Source: Brachionus koreanus (Eukaryota; Rotifera; Eurotatoria; Ploima; Brachionidae). Taken from it: a stretch of DNA of 64,000 bases. The stretch lies in contig PJRA01000172.1 in assembly GCA_016987375.1 (NCBI GenBank), positions 2,067 through 66,066 on the forward strand, in the 5' to 3' direction. Every line of letters begins with the position of its first letter. Position 1 is the stretch's first letter. This document shows, piece after piece, positions 24,042 through 35,602 of the stretch. The position numbers and the translations under genes are program-made. A model generated the notes under the pieces. The model saw nothing but the letters and a program-made list of their open reading frames with translations. It did not search any database and was not told where the DNA came from.

Positions 24042-26055
24042 TTGATTGATCTAAATTTTAAAATTCTATAAGTATGTTTTTGAATTTATTTAAGATATTA
24101 AACTGATCAAATTCTTAAAATGGACTTAATAAATTTAGACAAGTTATTTTAATCAAAAGAACAATGTCTATGTTGTTAACTTTGAAATAGACTTTAACCT
24201 ATATCATTCCAGATTTTTTTTTCATTAAATCTATTCAGCAATTAAACATATTTATTTTGAAAATTTGAAAGTTTCATTACATTTTTAAGCTTGTGTTTAG
24301 AAAAAAATAACTTAAAAAATTGAAGTTAATATCCAAGCTACGAGTTAGACTTTGATATCGTAAAAGTACCACTCAACAATAAAATTTCCTTAATTTTCGT
24401 TTAAATGAAATCTAAAAGCCAAAATTATAGTGTACATTAAAATTAAATCGGAAAAATTTTGAAAATTGATGTTGGTTTTTTTAAAAAAAATTTCTTGAAA
24501 ATAAATTATTTTTATATTTTATTTTATAACCCTTTTTAAAAAAAACATGTCAATCCAATAAGTATGGGAGTCCTTTGAAATTCTAATTATTGTTGAAATA
24601 AGCCCTAAAAAGTAAAAAAAAATAAGAATTCTTGCAAATGTAAAAAAGCTTTGAGAGATTACCGAAATATCTGACAAACTATTTTCTTTAGAGCTTTTGA
24701 ATTAATAATAATTACTTTTTAGATTACATTGAATAATTTTCTTAAGTTTTTGAGAAAAATAAACATTTTACTTAAGAATTTATTCCAATCAAAAAAAAAA
24801 TCATAAAAAATTTCAAGTACTTTTTTAAATTTCAATAAGATGAAAAGGATATTACTTTAATTGATTTAAATGTAATAAACCTTTCTATTTTTTTTGTTGT
24901 ATAGCATTAAATTGCATCAATTTGATTAAGGCGACACATACTGTCATGGAAATCAAATATTTTTAAGTTTTAAGTTTTGGAAATTTGCCGATTTCTTTTT
25001 GATTGAATTTAAAAAAATCTATTATTATTTAAATAATGGCATAAATTAACGCTTTATCAGATTAGTTAGTTTTATCAAAAAACGTTATCTAGTTTTACTT
25101 TTATAATTTTTGAGGAATATACATTATTTTTCTTTTAAATTTTTTAAAATTGGTTTAATTTCTTCAGAGAAATTCGAAATTTATTTCACAATTTTACCTT
25201 ATTCGATTGATTCATGTCTCATAAATCAACACATATTCATTAAACACCATCTCGCCCATGTTAAAACATTCTTTAATAATAGCGTATGCATCAAATGACT
25301 TTAAAATCAACAGTATTTTGATTTAAATGCTGCATTAATGTCTAAGATTTTTTCGCAAAAATCTAAAACAAAATAATATTTCTTCTAATCTTTCTTAAAA
25401 TCAAATACATAGTTTGAAAAAATGATTTTTTTTTTCGAAAATCTTGACGATTTAAACTGAAAATCAAACATGTCTTTAGAACATGCGCTATAATCTAAAA
25501 TACTGTTCAAGGCTCTAATATCGAACTAAGAAATACGGTTACAAAATTTATATCGAGTATTCAAAATTTTTAAGGTTAATTTTTTGAATACTAGGGGAAA
25601 AGTAAATTTTTTTATAAAAATTTCATTTTTCAAATTTGATTAAAGCATTTTAAATTTTATTGAAGATTTTAAAAATTTCCTAATGTTCAATCTGATATCT
25701 ATTTATTATTCTATCAGATTGAACATTTGAAAACCAAATTAAGAAAACTGGAGTTTTAAAGACATAAATAGGCTTAAAATAGAATTATAAATAATATTCA
25801 GAAAGATGCACTTTTTTTTGATGATTATCTTAGAAATCGTATGCTATTTTGATTCAAATTAATTATGTTAAGTTTTCATAAGTTTAATAACTGTATTTGA
25901 TAACTTTAGAAACAAAAAAGTTAGGTTTTAATAAATTTATTGAAATAAAGTTAGGAATACACAATTAGGAGACAAATAAATTGATTATTAAAAAGATATA
26001 CGATTTAGATCAGTAGACTAGAAATAAAATATTTTACAAAGAAATAATCATTATT
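24042..26055. other. 2-kb intergenic spacer between paralogue C and the nuclear receptor
   Basis: No exon recognised; AT-rich. Contains the perfect hairpin at 25682-25727. On the minus strand an AATAAA near 25935-25940 could be the polyadenylation signal of the nuclear receptor. Confidence 0.55.
25682..25727. repeat. Perfect 16-bp hairpin with one arm matching the NR2E coding sequence
   Basis: Arms 25682-25697 and 25712-25727 are exact reverse complements around a 14-base loop. The right arm plus its 3' flank (25714-25733) is identical over 20 bases to 27099-27118, which lies in exon 4 of the nuclear receptor gene. It sits about 330 bases beyond the receptor's stop codon. It may be a hairpin RNA source or a chance palindrome. 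Confidence 0.6.
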
Positions 26056-29000
26056 TTACGAACTAGAGTAAAGTTCACAGAGAATTTTATTTATACATGA
26101 ATCTCCTATCGAATATTTAAAAAATATCAATTCAAGCGTTCTTTCTTGCACATTTTTGTGAATCTCTTCCAACAGTTGTCCAATTATTGTCAACTTTCCA
26201 GGATCAATTTGTTCAAATTTTTCTTCTAAAACATCTTTTAAAAATAGAATTTAAACAATTCTAATTATTTTTAGATATTAATTTACTCTTTTGAATCAAT
26301 TTTATTTGGTCTTGACTTTCTAATTCCATTTCATGATCTAACAAAGGCAATAGAAAAAAAATCACTTTTTTAAAATTTAAAACTACCTGTTCTTAACAAA
26401 AGCATATTTTTCAAAAGCTCATAATCATTGGTATCTAAAGCCAACTTTACGATCAAAGTGTAATAATATTTGACTAAATTGAAATTTTCCAAACATTTAG
26501 ATTGATCTATCTGATTTAGATTTTTTTCTTGTTCTCTAATCAATTCAAATATTGACACAATATCTTGGTCTTTTAAAGAATGTATAGGTACTGACCACTG
26601 AATTAATTTGATCACGAACAAGTCTTTCCAATTTTTTTCAATCAAAATCAACTTTGAATTTATTTTTAAATAAAAATTTTCTCAATTAAACTTATCCAAT
26701 TTCCTACCTGATCATTTTGAGACACTTGTTTCGATTTAAAGATAGACTTGGCCCAATTTATTATCAAAAAAAGTATTCTTGCTCCTGATTCTTGAATGTT
26801 TAACTTTTAAAAAATCAATATAAAATAATTTTTTTTTTCTTTTCTTAATTGTATTACTATGTTTCCTCCAATGTTAATTGACTTATTAAAACAACTGCGA
26901 ACAAAATTGTCACAATTTTTTTGTTGATCTAAATTAAAAAAAGACTGTTTGGCGTACATTGAATTGTACACGTTTGTTAAGTTAAATGAATCGGGTTGAT
27001 AGTGTTTGAATTCAGCAAATCTATGTTGCCAATTTGGTGCTGCTAAAATATTATCCACAGCTTCCGCTTTGAATCTTTTAACTAAAGAAATCTTGGATTC
27101 AGATTGAACATTTGAAAATGGCATTGCGTAGTTATTAAGAGCTTTTAAAAGCTCTTGTTTTTGAAACTCTTGCTGGGCAATGTAGGGCGATAAGGGCATG
27201 TAAAAAGATGATGGATTAATTGTCATAGACCAATTAGATTGTTTCGAAACTGGAGATGAGCTTTTGGGAGAAATTGATCGAAATGAACATGTTGAAGATG
27301 GTGACGATGATGTTAAATCAGTTTTGTTAAATGTGAAATTATAGAATGGCTTTTGTTTTATTTTTCTGGGTCCTCTCTCATGTTGTACCGCTATTTAAAA
27401 ATTAAATAAATAAAGCGTCATTCAAACAATTTAAGCATGATTGGTTTCAAGTTAAATTTTCAGATTACAAATCAAGCATTAAATGTGATTAATATAATCT
27501 ATTTATTATTCTATTACTATTTGGCTTTGTAGCTATTTTTTTTATTTATAAAAAAAATTGTTACAGACTTATTTTAAGACATATTTTTAGTTTCTCAATT
27601 AATTAATAAATAAGTCTTGTTAGCTCATACTAATTTATCCTTAAGGAATTTTCAAAATAGCTATTTGCTGGACCTGGATAATTTTTAAACCGCTTACCGT
27701 CTTTGTTCATGTTTACTTCGAAGCATTTTTGCAATCTACAAGCTCTGCATTGATTTCTATGTGTCTTGTCGATTGGGCATTTGCCTTTGAGTTCACTTGT
27801 GGCTTTGCATACATACTCTCTATTTTTGTGGATGCTTCTTTTGAAGAAACCCGAGCAACCTTTTCAAAAATTTAACGATACAAACAAAAATCAATTAATT
27901 TTAGAAAAATATTTAATTTTTTTTTATTTTAAATCAAAAGATTTGTTAAATTGGCATTGTTTTTTTTTTAAATTGAACACCTTGACATTCAGAAAATAAA
28001 ATTAGAGTTTAAACAAACAATCAAAATTTTAAAAAATGAAATGTCTACTATAGTTGGACTAAGTTATTTATCCTGCTTTGTCAATTTAGGTAAACTAAGT
28101 TGATCGTAGAATATTACTATTATTATTTTTTTTCAATGAGCTAAAACTAGTTTAATTTTTTTCGTAGTTTTTAAAAGAATATTTTATACAAAAACCAATT
28201 CAAAACCAACAAATGACAGCCTAAAATATAAGAAAATTAAATTTATTCAATAATTTTGAAATTCTGGGCAACAAAAAAAAGCCAAATCAAACAAATTTAA
28301 AGTATAAAGAATCTAATAAATAATGAATGCGTATTATTGAATATGTTGCACTAGATAAAATTATCCGCACAAACATATGAAATTTTTTATTTTATTAGTT
28401 TTTGTTTTGTAAGATGTTTTTTTTTCAAAAATTGATACCATTAAATTTAGGCATACTTTTACTAGAAAAATATGAAAGACAAAAGGTTATCATGTCGTAA
28501 CAAACAGTAAAAAACAAGTTCAAGTTGCTTAGAACCTCTTTATTGCAAAAATAAAATGGGAAATTGGTTTCGACTGAATCAATATAAATTAATCGAGAGT
28601 TTTTTATCTACAGAACAAGCTAAAGCTAACTTTAACGCTTTTTATTCTTTTCCTCATGTCTGCGTTTCCTTTAAAATTTATTCCTCTAATGTTAATTCCT
28701 TTTCTTTCCTTTGGAGAAAGTAATAAAACCCACTAATTGAATTCTTTATTAATTGTAAATAAAAACGACTGACTCGCGGTCTAGCCACCGATCAGCCAAC
28801 TTTTTTGTGGTACTAAATGAGCTTGTATAGCGTATTAAATAATTTAAAACAAGTAAACAATGACTGTGAATGACTAAGTTTTGTAATTTCTATTTAAAAT
28901 TTTGAATATTTTTTTGAAACTAAAAATAATTTTGGAATTGTAAATATTTTATAAAAAAAAAAAGCTCAATTAACATTATAGCTTTTGAGGTATCCATATT

Positions 29001-29241
29001 AAGATACGATATTATTTTTGAAATAATTAAAATTATCTTCCGAAGAATATGAAATAAAGTTTTTATTTTGATTCAAAAGTTGACTTACCATCACAGCTAT
29101 AAATTCCGTAATGCTTTCCGGAAGATTTGTCGCCACATACCTTACAAGCAATGTCTAGCAGTCTGTCACCTAGAGTGGAACAAGATTGAATTTATTCAAC
29201 TAATTTTTAAAATAAATAAGCTCTAAAAATGTACCTTTCAT
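26056..29241 (-). CDS. NR2E1: NR2E-type nuclear receptor (tailless/TLX homologue)
   Basis: Eight exons: 29241-29235, 29169-29089, 27859-27698, 27390-26858, 26803-26708, 26651-26387, 26337-26287, 26234-26056; 457 residues. The first coding exon is just ATGAAAG. The DNA-binding domain (11-75) has all eight zinc Cys (11, 14, 28, 31, 47, 57, 67, 70), P-box [11 protein letters not shown], and the NR2E1 signature [14 protein letters not shown] after it. The ligand-binding domain (about 262-457) reads [16 protein letters not shown] and [18 protein letters not shown], ending with a short activation helix (ILCELYSS). The hinge (about 93-220) is Ser-rich. Known TLX/Tll proteins are nuclear orphan receptors that mostly repress transcription in neural and anterior patterning. 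Between Cys47 and Cys57 there are nine residues, where TLX usually has seven and most receptors five. Intron 2 is 1.2 kb and carries a retrotransposon tail. Confidence 0.93.
28043..28128 (+). mobile_element. 3' tail of a non-LTR retrotransposon in NR2E intron 2
   Basis: Aligns base by base, with a few changes, to 34727-34817: both contain CCTGCTTTGTCAATTTAG, then TAAACTAA, CGTAGAATATTA and a short TTATTA-type repeat end. Only the extreme 3' end is present, as expected from target-primed reverse transcription. It is antisense to the receptor gene. Confidence 0.75.
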
Positions 29242-30382
29242 GCTGATTTTTAGATTTGTGAAATAAAGTTTAAAAATTAACTAAATAATTTTTCTGCTAG
29301 TTTAAAGGAAAATAAAAATTGTTATCTGACAAATCTAACGGGCCAATAAAATCAAATGCAAAAAAAATAAATGATAAAATTGATTCTAATTGGGTATAGA
29401 AATAATTATGATAAATGACAAAAATCAATAAATTGAAAATTTAACTTTAAATGAATTGATAAACCAATGAGAGAAAGAGTTTAATTCAAGAGAGAAATTA
29501 CTTTCACTCGAAGAGAGATAGAAATTCGTTTTTATCGACGAATATAATGCTATTACCTTGTTAATCTTTTTATGGTCTTTTTCAACTAGCAAAATATAAT
29601 ATCGGATAAAATGAAAAAAAAAACTAAGATCAATATCGTGATAAATTATCAAAATTTATTGGCTGATTAATTCAAATACCTTTAAAGAATTTTTATTTTT
29701 GGATAAAATATTTTCATTAATCAATTAAAACACGATACTGAAGTTGTTTTTCTTCAATGTATTAATATGTATTTGTGTTTATGTGTGTGTGTTGCTTAAT
29801 CCCGCACTCTCCACTTGGTACTTAATACTTGTTTTTCTTTATTTCAAGTTTCATTTTAACAAGTGTCTGATCAAACATACGCTTTTTCATTAATTGATTT
29901 CAAATCGTCAGATAGCACTGATTTTTGATTCCCAATATAACCAAAAATCCAATAATGTACAATAAAGCCTGAGGCACACATACACAAAAAACACTGTTAG
30001 CAGAAAAACACTTATTAATTAGAATGATAGTTTTTGCCATCGTTCGTCAGCACTACTTCGCTTAGAACAAGTTGCACCATTGCCTCAATTTTTATTTTAA
30101 TTGACAATCAATAATCAATAAGCTTTATGATACTTAAATAAAGATATTTAATTTAAGATTGGTAAAAATAAATTAATGATCATATGTCTGTTCTTTAATG
30201 AGAGAGAGCGAGAGTGAATGGTCCTTTTAAGTTTCAAGATTTTAAGTGCATTTCAATTTAATGACAAAATGAGCTTGTTTTAGTAAGATAATGCTTTTTA
30301 TGAATTAATATGATAATAATTTTTTTTATTATTTTAGTATTTTTTGTTAATAGTCTAGTGGCATATTTAGTTAATTTATTCC
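29242..30382. other. Upstream region of the nuclear receptor
   Basis: No exon recognised. Contains a GT-rich stretch near 29760-29800 and a short GAGAGAGCGAGAG run near 30200. Probably includes the promoter and 5' UTR of the NR2E gene; no core promoter motif could be assigned. Confidence 0.5.
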
Positions 30383-30664
30383 TTAAAATATTTCATCCAG
30401 ACTTGGCAATGGCATTTTATCATCTGGATACAGCTCAACACTCTTCCACCAAAGTTTCATTAAAAGCTCATTCGAGGACTTGATGGCTGAGAATTGTACA
30501 ACTTTTCTCTTCAAACGTATCTAAAATAAAAATCCTCCTATTTTCTTATCCATATACTGAACACCAGCAAAGCGAGAATAAAAAACTGAATTTTCAAAAA
30601 TTAAGAAACAGTTTAGTCGTAGCCATTCGATTGTCGCATTCAAGCATGGATAAAAAAATTTAAG
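30383..30664 (-). pseudogene. Fragment of a helical protein gene, C-terminal end only
   Basis: Two segments in the same minus-strand frame. 30664-30521 encodes FYPCLNATIEWLRLN and FYSRFAGVQYMDKK after a plausible acceptor. 30520-30383 encodes LKRKVVQFSAIKSS, ELLMKLWWKSVELYPDD and MPLPSLDEIF, then a TAA followed at once by AATAAA. The in-frame TAG between them is the end of an acceptor-like TTTTATTTTAG, so a very short intron (a 42-base one from GTTCAG is possible) may separate them. The composition is clearly protein-like. The helical WLR and Leu/Pro-end pattern faintly recalls EST1/SMG5-7 proteins, but I cannot confirm this. No upstream exon was found: a MITE-like repeat begins less than 100 bases upstream. 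A truncated duplicate or a real last exon are both possible. Confidence 0.45.
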
Positions 30665-30756
30665 CTAAAGTTAAAACATGCAAAAATCAAGAAATTTATT
30701 TTATTTATTTAATTGCTTGAAATCAAAGCAAGTTGAAAAATACATTTAAAAGTTGG

Positions 30757-31005
30757 AGAAATTTAGTATTACAACAGAGAACAGAGCAAAATGTTAAAAA
30801 TTCTTAAATTTTTTTTTTAAAGATCAAAACATAAATGCTAAATGGTGCAACATTCAATTTTGCATTATTAAACAAATTCCTGTAAAACTCTGCAAATTTA
30901 GCATAATTTTAATTTTGAATATAATTGAATGTATAAGTGCATTTTGGATAGATTTTGCACATCATTAACAGACTTAAACTATTGATGCAGCTTTGAATGT
31001 TGCAC
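30757..31005 (+). mobile_element. MITE-like dispersed repeat, copy 1
   Basis: 30757-30920 aligns to the reverse complement of 56381-56527, including the shared blocks GAGCAAAATGTTAAAAATTC, GCAACATTCAA and AAACTCTGCAAATT. Within this copy GTGCAACATTCAA (30845-30857) and its exact reverse complement (30993-31005) form 13-bp inverted repeats about 135 bases apart. No coding capacity. Confidence 0.7.
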
Positions 31006-32293
31006 TATGTTGCATTTAGAGAATTTGTTAAAACCTTTAAAACAAATATCCTTAAGCCTTGTTGGCATTAATTTATGTTCTATTTTTTAAACCCCAGTTT
31101 AAGTTATAATTTAAATAGTATTCTGATTTAGCGCAATTTCTTAATATCTAAATCTTTATATTTTATTCAATTATTTGAAATATAGTTAGGGTATTAACCG
31201 ACACCTTTTCAGCTTTTCTTTTCTATGTCATCTTTCGTCATCATCCTTGGTTTCTCTTTCATTGTGGTGTCCATATCAAATGTGTCTATTGTAAATATAA
31301 ATACATCTCCGAATCACTTAAGTCGCCTTCTGCGCATCATCTTGCTAATCGATTACTTTCCTGTAAAGGTCTTTCCTGTAACACTCAAAAACCGGATGAC
31401 TTTTTTGACCCTTTTATTTAAATCTTTTTTAATACTTTTTTCAATGAAAATAAAATTATTTTTAAAAAAAAAATTAAATAATTTAATAATAATTTTGTTT
31501 TAAGATATGATTGAAAAAAAAAATTATAAAAAAATGTTCAAATTTATTGAATAAAAAACAAATAAAGGAAGTTACAAAAGGGGTTTAAAAGACCCCTCCA
31601 GTTTTTGAGTGTTAATTATTGATAAATTTAAGTTTATGATCAATATTTAATAACAATGCTCAAATATTATTTTTTCTTAATTATTAAAAATCTTCCTAAA
31701 TAAAAAATCAAAATAAAATTTGAGCATGAATATTTAATTTGATCATAGAGTTCAATTTTCCGAATAACTTTGGCATACAAGCCAATTCGAGATTTTTCTC
31801 TTAGCCTTTTAGAATTACTCTCGGTCTTATATTCTTTTAAAGCATTAATTTTAAAATCATATCATAGAAATTAAATTTTTAGAAAATTTAATTCAAACGT
31901 TAAGCTCTAACACCAACTGTTAAAAAATTAGAATATTAATTTGGATACAGCTCAACTTCTAATAGTATTCAACAAAATCTAATAGTATTTAAAAAAAAAA
32001 AATTAACTCATCTTTCAAAGATAAATTTTATTTTTATTTTGATTACATTTTTTTTTAAATACAGTTTTTGAATTTGATCTTAAGTTATGGCAATTAAAAT
32101 TTTTTTTTTATTCCTCAAAATCTTAAGTGAAATCACTATTAATTTATTGTTATCCCATGTTTCATTAATCTTAAGTTCATTTTTCAATGTTGAAAATTTT
32201 AATTTTTTGATGGAGTAATAAAAAAAATTCAAAAAACCTTTCTAAAAATTTAACTTAAAAAGAATATGGATAATTCAATTTTAATAACAATAA
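31006..32293. other. Intergenic, with a possible degenerate retroelement remnant
   Basis: AT-rich with no gene. On the minus strand 31342-31212 reads RRRLK-stop-FGDV, recalling the RLKWFGHV segment near the C-terminus of some endonuclease-reverse transcriptases. Only one short block matches, so this is weak. The rest is A/T-run sequence downstream of the serine protease. Confidence 0.3.
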
Positions 32294-33307
32294 TTAAATT
32301 ATAAATTTATTAATCCAATTGTAATAAAAGATTACATTTGAATAAAATGAAGCCAATTTAGAATCGCATAAATATGCTTGATTTTCACTGGTTACATAAG
32401 TTTGCACAAAAGACACAATTCCTAATAGCAACCAGTTTCCATTATGAAAAATGAACAATGGTCCTCCTGAGTCACCGCTGCAAATTGTAGACATATTAGT
32501 AGAATTTTTGCTTGTATTTGTTTGTAAAGCACAGATTAGTGTTTGTTCAACAGTTTGCTTCATATGATTTCGACATCTTGGATCACTATTGTTCAAAAGG
32601 GTAAGTTGAGTTTGTTGCAAAATTTCCGATTGTTGATTAGAAATTCTAAGACCCCATCCGATCACATTAACTTGCTTCTCAAAAAATTCCTCAATCAAAT
32701 ATTCATTTGACAAGCATATTGGTGCCACATTCTTCTTAAAAATTACTTCTTTCGATACAACTAGAATGGCTATATCATTTTCTTTATTATTTTCATGAAT
32801 TATTATTCTTGATATTTGGTACGAGTTTTGCATTACCAAATTGGACAAATCAGTTCGATGATATAGACCAAAAACAGCAAGAATTTCACTTGGTTTTTTG
32901 TTAATTAGACAATGTGCTGCTGTAATGACAATTTTTTCCGATACCAATACTCCTGCACAAAAGTGATCATAGAGATTTTGATTTTTAAAAAGACGAAGAG
33001 ACACAATCCATGGATACATGTCTGGAGTTGCATTTTGACCATTTAGAATACGAGGTAAATGAGTTTTTTGTGAACACTGACTAAAATTTTTTCCAAAAGA
33101 TTGTTTTAGAGCATCGAAGCCAGCTTTGTTTATTAAACTGGTTAATAATTTATTTACATTAGTGGCTGAGTGACGATTAATGAAACGTACGCTGGCGTTT
33201 GTTGGCCTATTTGTTAGAACTAAAATTGAGATCAAACTAGATGTGAGAACAAAACAGATAAAAATAAAGCCCAGTACTAGAAGAATAATAAATGTATTGG
33301 TGTTCAT
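32294..33307 (-). CDS. Membrane-anchored chymotrypsin-fold serine protease (S1)
   Basis: Single exon, 337 residues, ATG at 33307-33305. An N-terminal hydrophobic segment (6-31) with no clear cleavage site suggests a type II membrane protein; a short stem leads to activation site PR-ILNG (Arg86/Ile87). The catalytic triad is complete: His132 in TAAHC, Asp178 in ENDIAIL, Ser280 in GDSGGP. Cys78 probably pairs with Cys198 to keep the stem attached after activation. The S1 pocket is unusual: the position six before the Ser (189 in chymotrypsin numbering) is Thr, not Asp, and the usual SWG is SFV. Cleavage after Arg/Lys is therefore not expected, although zymogen activation still needs such a cut. 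Several NxS/T sites fit an extracellular location. Substrate unknown. Confidence 0.9.
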   Translation of the reverse strand: MNTNTFIILLVLGFIFICFVLTSSLISILVLTNRPTNASVRFINRHSATNVNKLLTSLINKAGFDALKQSFGKNFSQCSQKTHLPRILNGQNATPDMYPWIVSLRLFKNQNLYDHFCAGVLVSEKIVITAAHCLINKKPSEILAVFGLYHRTDLSNLVMQNSYQISRIIIHENNKENDIAILVVSKEVIFKKNVAPICLSNEYLIEEFFEKQVNVIGWGLRISNQQSEILQQTQLTLLNNSDPRCRNHMKQTVEQTLICALQTNTSKNSTNMSTICSGDSGGPLFIFHNGNWLLLGIVSFVQTYVTSENQAYLCDSKLASFYSNVIFYYNWINKFII

Positions 33308-35602
33308 TTAAAATAAAGTAAAATATAATTTTATTTGATTTAAATTAAAATCATCAAAACTAATTAATTTAGAAAAATAAAATTTTAAAGATGTAAACCT
33401 TATTTCTAATATTTAAAAAAAAATTTATGCCTGAATATAATAAGTATTATTTAATCGCTTAAGGCTTTATGAATTTTTTTATTTGATCTAAATTCTCTTT
33501 GGAGTAATGCTAAACCTTTAAAGAACTTGAAAATTTTTGATTAAATTTTTTGCTTTTAATTTTTAATTTTCTCTCAAGTCTAGATTAATATTGCATAAGC
33601 AAAAAATTAACATACAATTTCTAAGTTTTAGTTGATAGACTTAAAAAATCTAGACCTTTATAAAATTAATAGCATTTGGTAGATTTTCTTTTAGTTTATA
33701 TAAGATTTGGTTAGTAACCATTTAGCATTAATCTTTTTTGTTTACAGGTTTTTTAAATTGATTTGGTCAGGCCAAGATATTACTTGTCTGCGATTAAATT
33801 GAGTTTTTTTTTTTTTTAAATCTCTTGACACAAACCAGCCAAAAATTAGTTATATTTTTTCAAGGGTTTTAAATTATTTTTTTAATTAACCATTTTAGAA
33901 TTATTGTAACAATTATTGTAAATTCAAAAATGGAAAAAAATAGTAAAATTTTTAAATCTTTTAAAAAATGTTTAATTGTTAAACAAAAATAGAAATAAAA
34001 ACGCAATTGAAATATTTCAAATTCACAAATTATTAACAAATATGATTAATTCAGCTTCGTAATATTTAAAACTTTTCAATTCATATACATATTTTAAATG
34101 TATCAAAGTTTGAAGCTGTTCTTCTAAAATTAACAATCATTTTTAACTTCTATTAAAACATATTTGTTTTTCCAAAGATACAGCCATTTTCTATTGTTTA
34201 CTAAATAACTCAATACACATGATACAAATGCAATCAGATATTTTTATTTATTACTTTAATAAAAAAGTAAGACTTTCTGTTATCTAATAATTTTTGATTA
34301 ATTATATATTCAAACAATTTTATACAAACATTAGAGAAAAATATTAAAAATAGTAAACTTTTTATCTAATAAACTCCCAAGTCTTTAATAAAATAATTTT
34401 TAGAGCATTTGAAAAAATTCTAGTTTAATTTTTTTATAAGACTAAATGATTTTAATGAAATAAAGAAATCTTAAGAAATTAGTGATTAAAACAATTGACT
34501 TGCAGATAAAAAAGAAAATAAATGTTAATTCAATTTTTTTAACTAAATCCAATAAGTAAGATAAAATATCGGCTTTTTAGTTGGAAAATATTGATAAAAA
34601 CAAAACAACTTTCAAACCGAGTAGTGAACAATTGGAATGCGCTGCCAACGTCGATTGTCACAGCAAGTTCGACCAACCAGTTCAAAAATAGATTGGACAA
34701 TGTCGGTAGAAACAAAAATAACGAAAAGTCTACTATAGCGGGATTACCTTAGTCTTCCTGCTTTGTCAATTTAGTTAAACTAAACTTGACCGTAGAATAT
34801 TAACTATTATTAACTATCTAGTCAATCTAACCTTTGATGATAAAACCTTACGCATAGACACTCAAATATTTGCCAAGTCAATCTTATCAATAAATTTAAA
34901 ATGATTACATAACTTAGAATAAATTATATAATTATTAGCATCTTGTATTCACGTTTAAAGCCAAGCAAAGCAATAATTGACTTGTTAAATAATAATTTGT
35001 TTAAAATTTAGTTTAGTCTGAGCCTTGAAATGTATGCAACTAACATTGGATTTATGTATGGCAACAATACAAAGTAAACGGCGTCACTCTATTATTTAAA
35101 TTTATGAAAATAAAAATCATTCTATTAGTTTTAATTTTATTTTTAAATATGAAAATAAAATCTCATATAAAAAGGATTGAGCTTGATAGAAAAAAGAGTC
35201 TTTTGAAATTTGAAATTTTTTTCTCTAATGTAAGAAACTAAGCTTCCAAAAACACACCTATTCTAACGCAATATTTCATTTGGCAATTTTTCAGCAACCA
35301 TCTTCATAGTGCTTTAGCTAAAACACATTTTATTGCATTCTCATTTTATTATAATCTAACAATCGATTCATTCAAGGGCATTCTTAAAAAGATACTCAAA
35401 TGTATTTTTTCAAAAATTTTTTTTTGGTTTAAAACGCGGTTCTCTTTTTCTACTGATAACATATAGCCAAAATTAAAATACACAAAAAAAACATAAATAA
35501 ATTGCATTGACCTTTCTTTTATTCTAGAGTAAACACTTATCGATGAGTATAAATTGTTTATATTTGAATCAAATTTAGATTTGAGTATTGCATTCTAAGG
35601 CC
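33308..35602. other. Divergent intergenic region with a retrotransposon tail
   Basis: Lies between the protease (-) and the MCRIP homologue (+), so it should hold both promoters. AT-rich, no exon recognised apart from the retroelement remnant at 34603-34817. Confidence 0.55.
34603..34817 (+). mobile_element. 3' end of a non-LTR retrotransposon with its last codons
   Basis: Encodes QLSNRVVNNWNALPTSIV, ASSTNQFKNRLDNV and a stop at 34750-34752: the typical C-terminus of CR1/L2/Jockey-type ORF2 proteins (NRVVxxWNxLP...NSFKxRLD). A short 3' UTR follows, ending in TATTAAC repeats. The UTR matches 28043-28128. A strongly 5'-truncated insertion. Confidence 0.85.

Noticed and set aside
25110..25298. 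Plus-strand frame of 62 codons
   Set aside because: No motif or splice support; ordinary for this composition.
31225..31503. Plus-strand hydrophobic frame of 92 codons
   Set aside because: No homology pattern; the minus strand here shows a weak retroelement trace instead.
32294..33307. Signal-peptide-cleaved secreted protease
   Set aside because: The N-terminal hydrophobic segment is 26 residues with no small-residue cleavage site, so a membrane anchor is the better reading.
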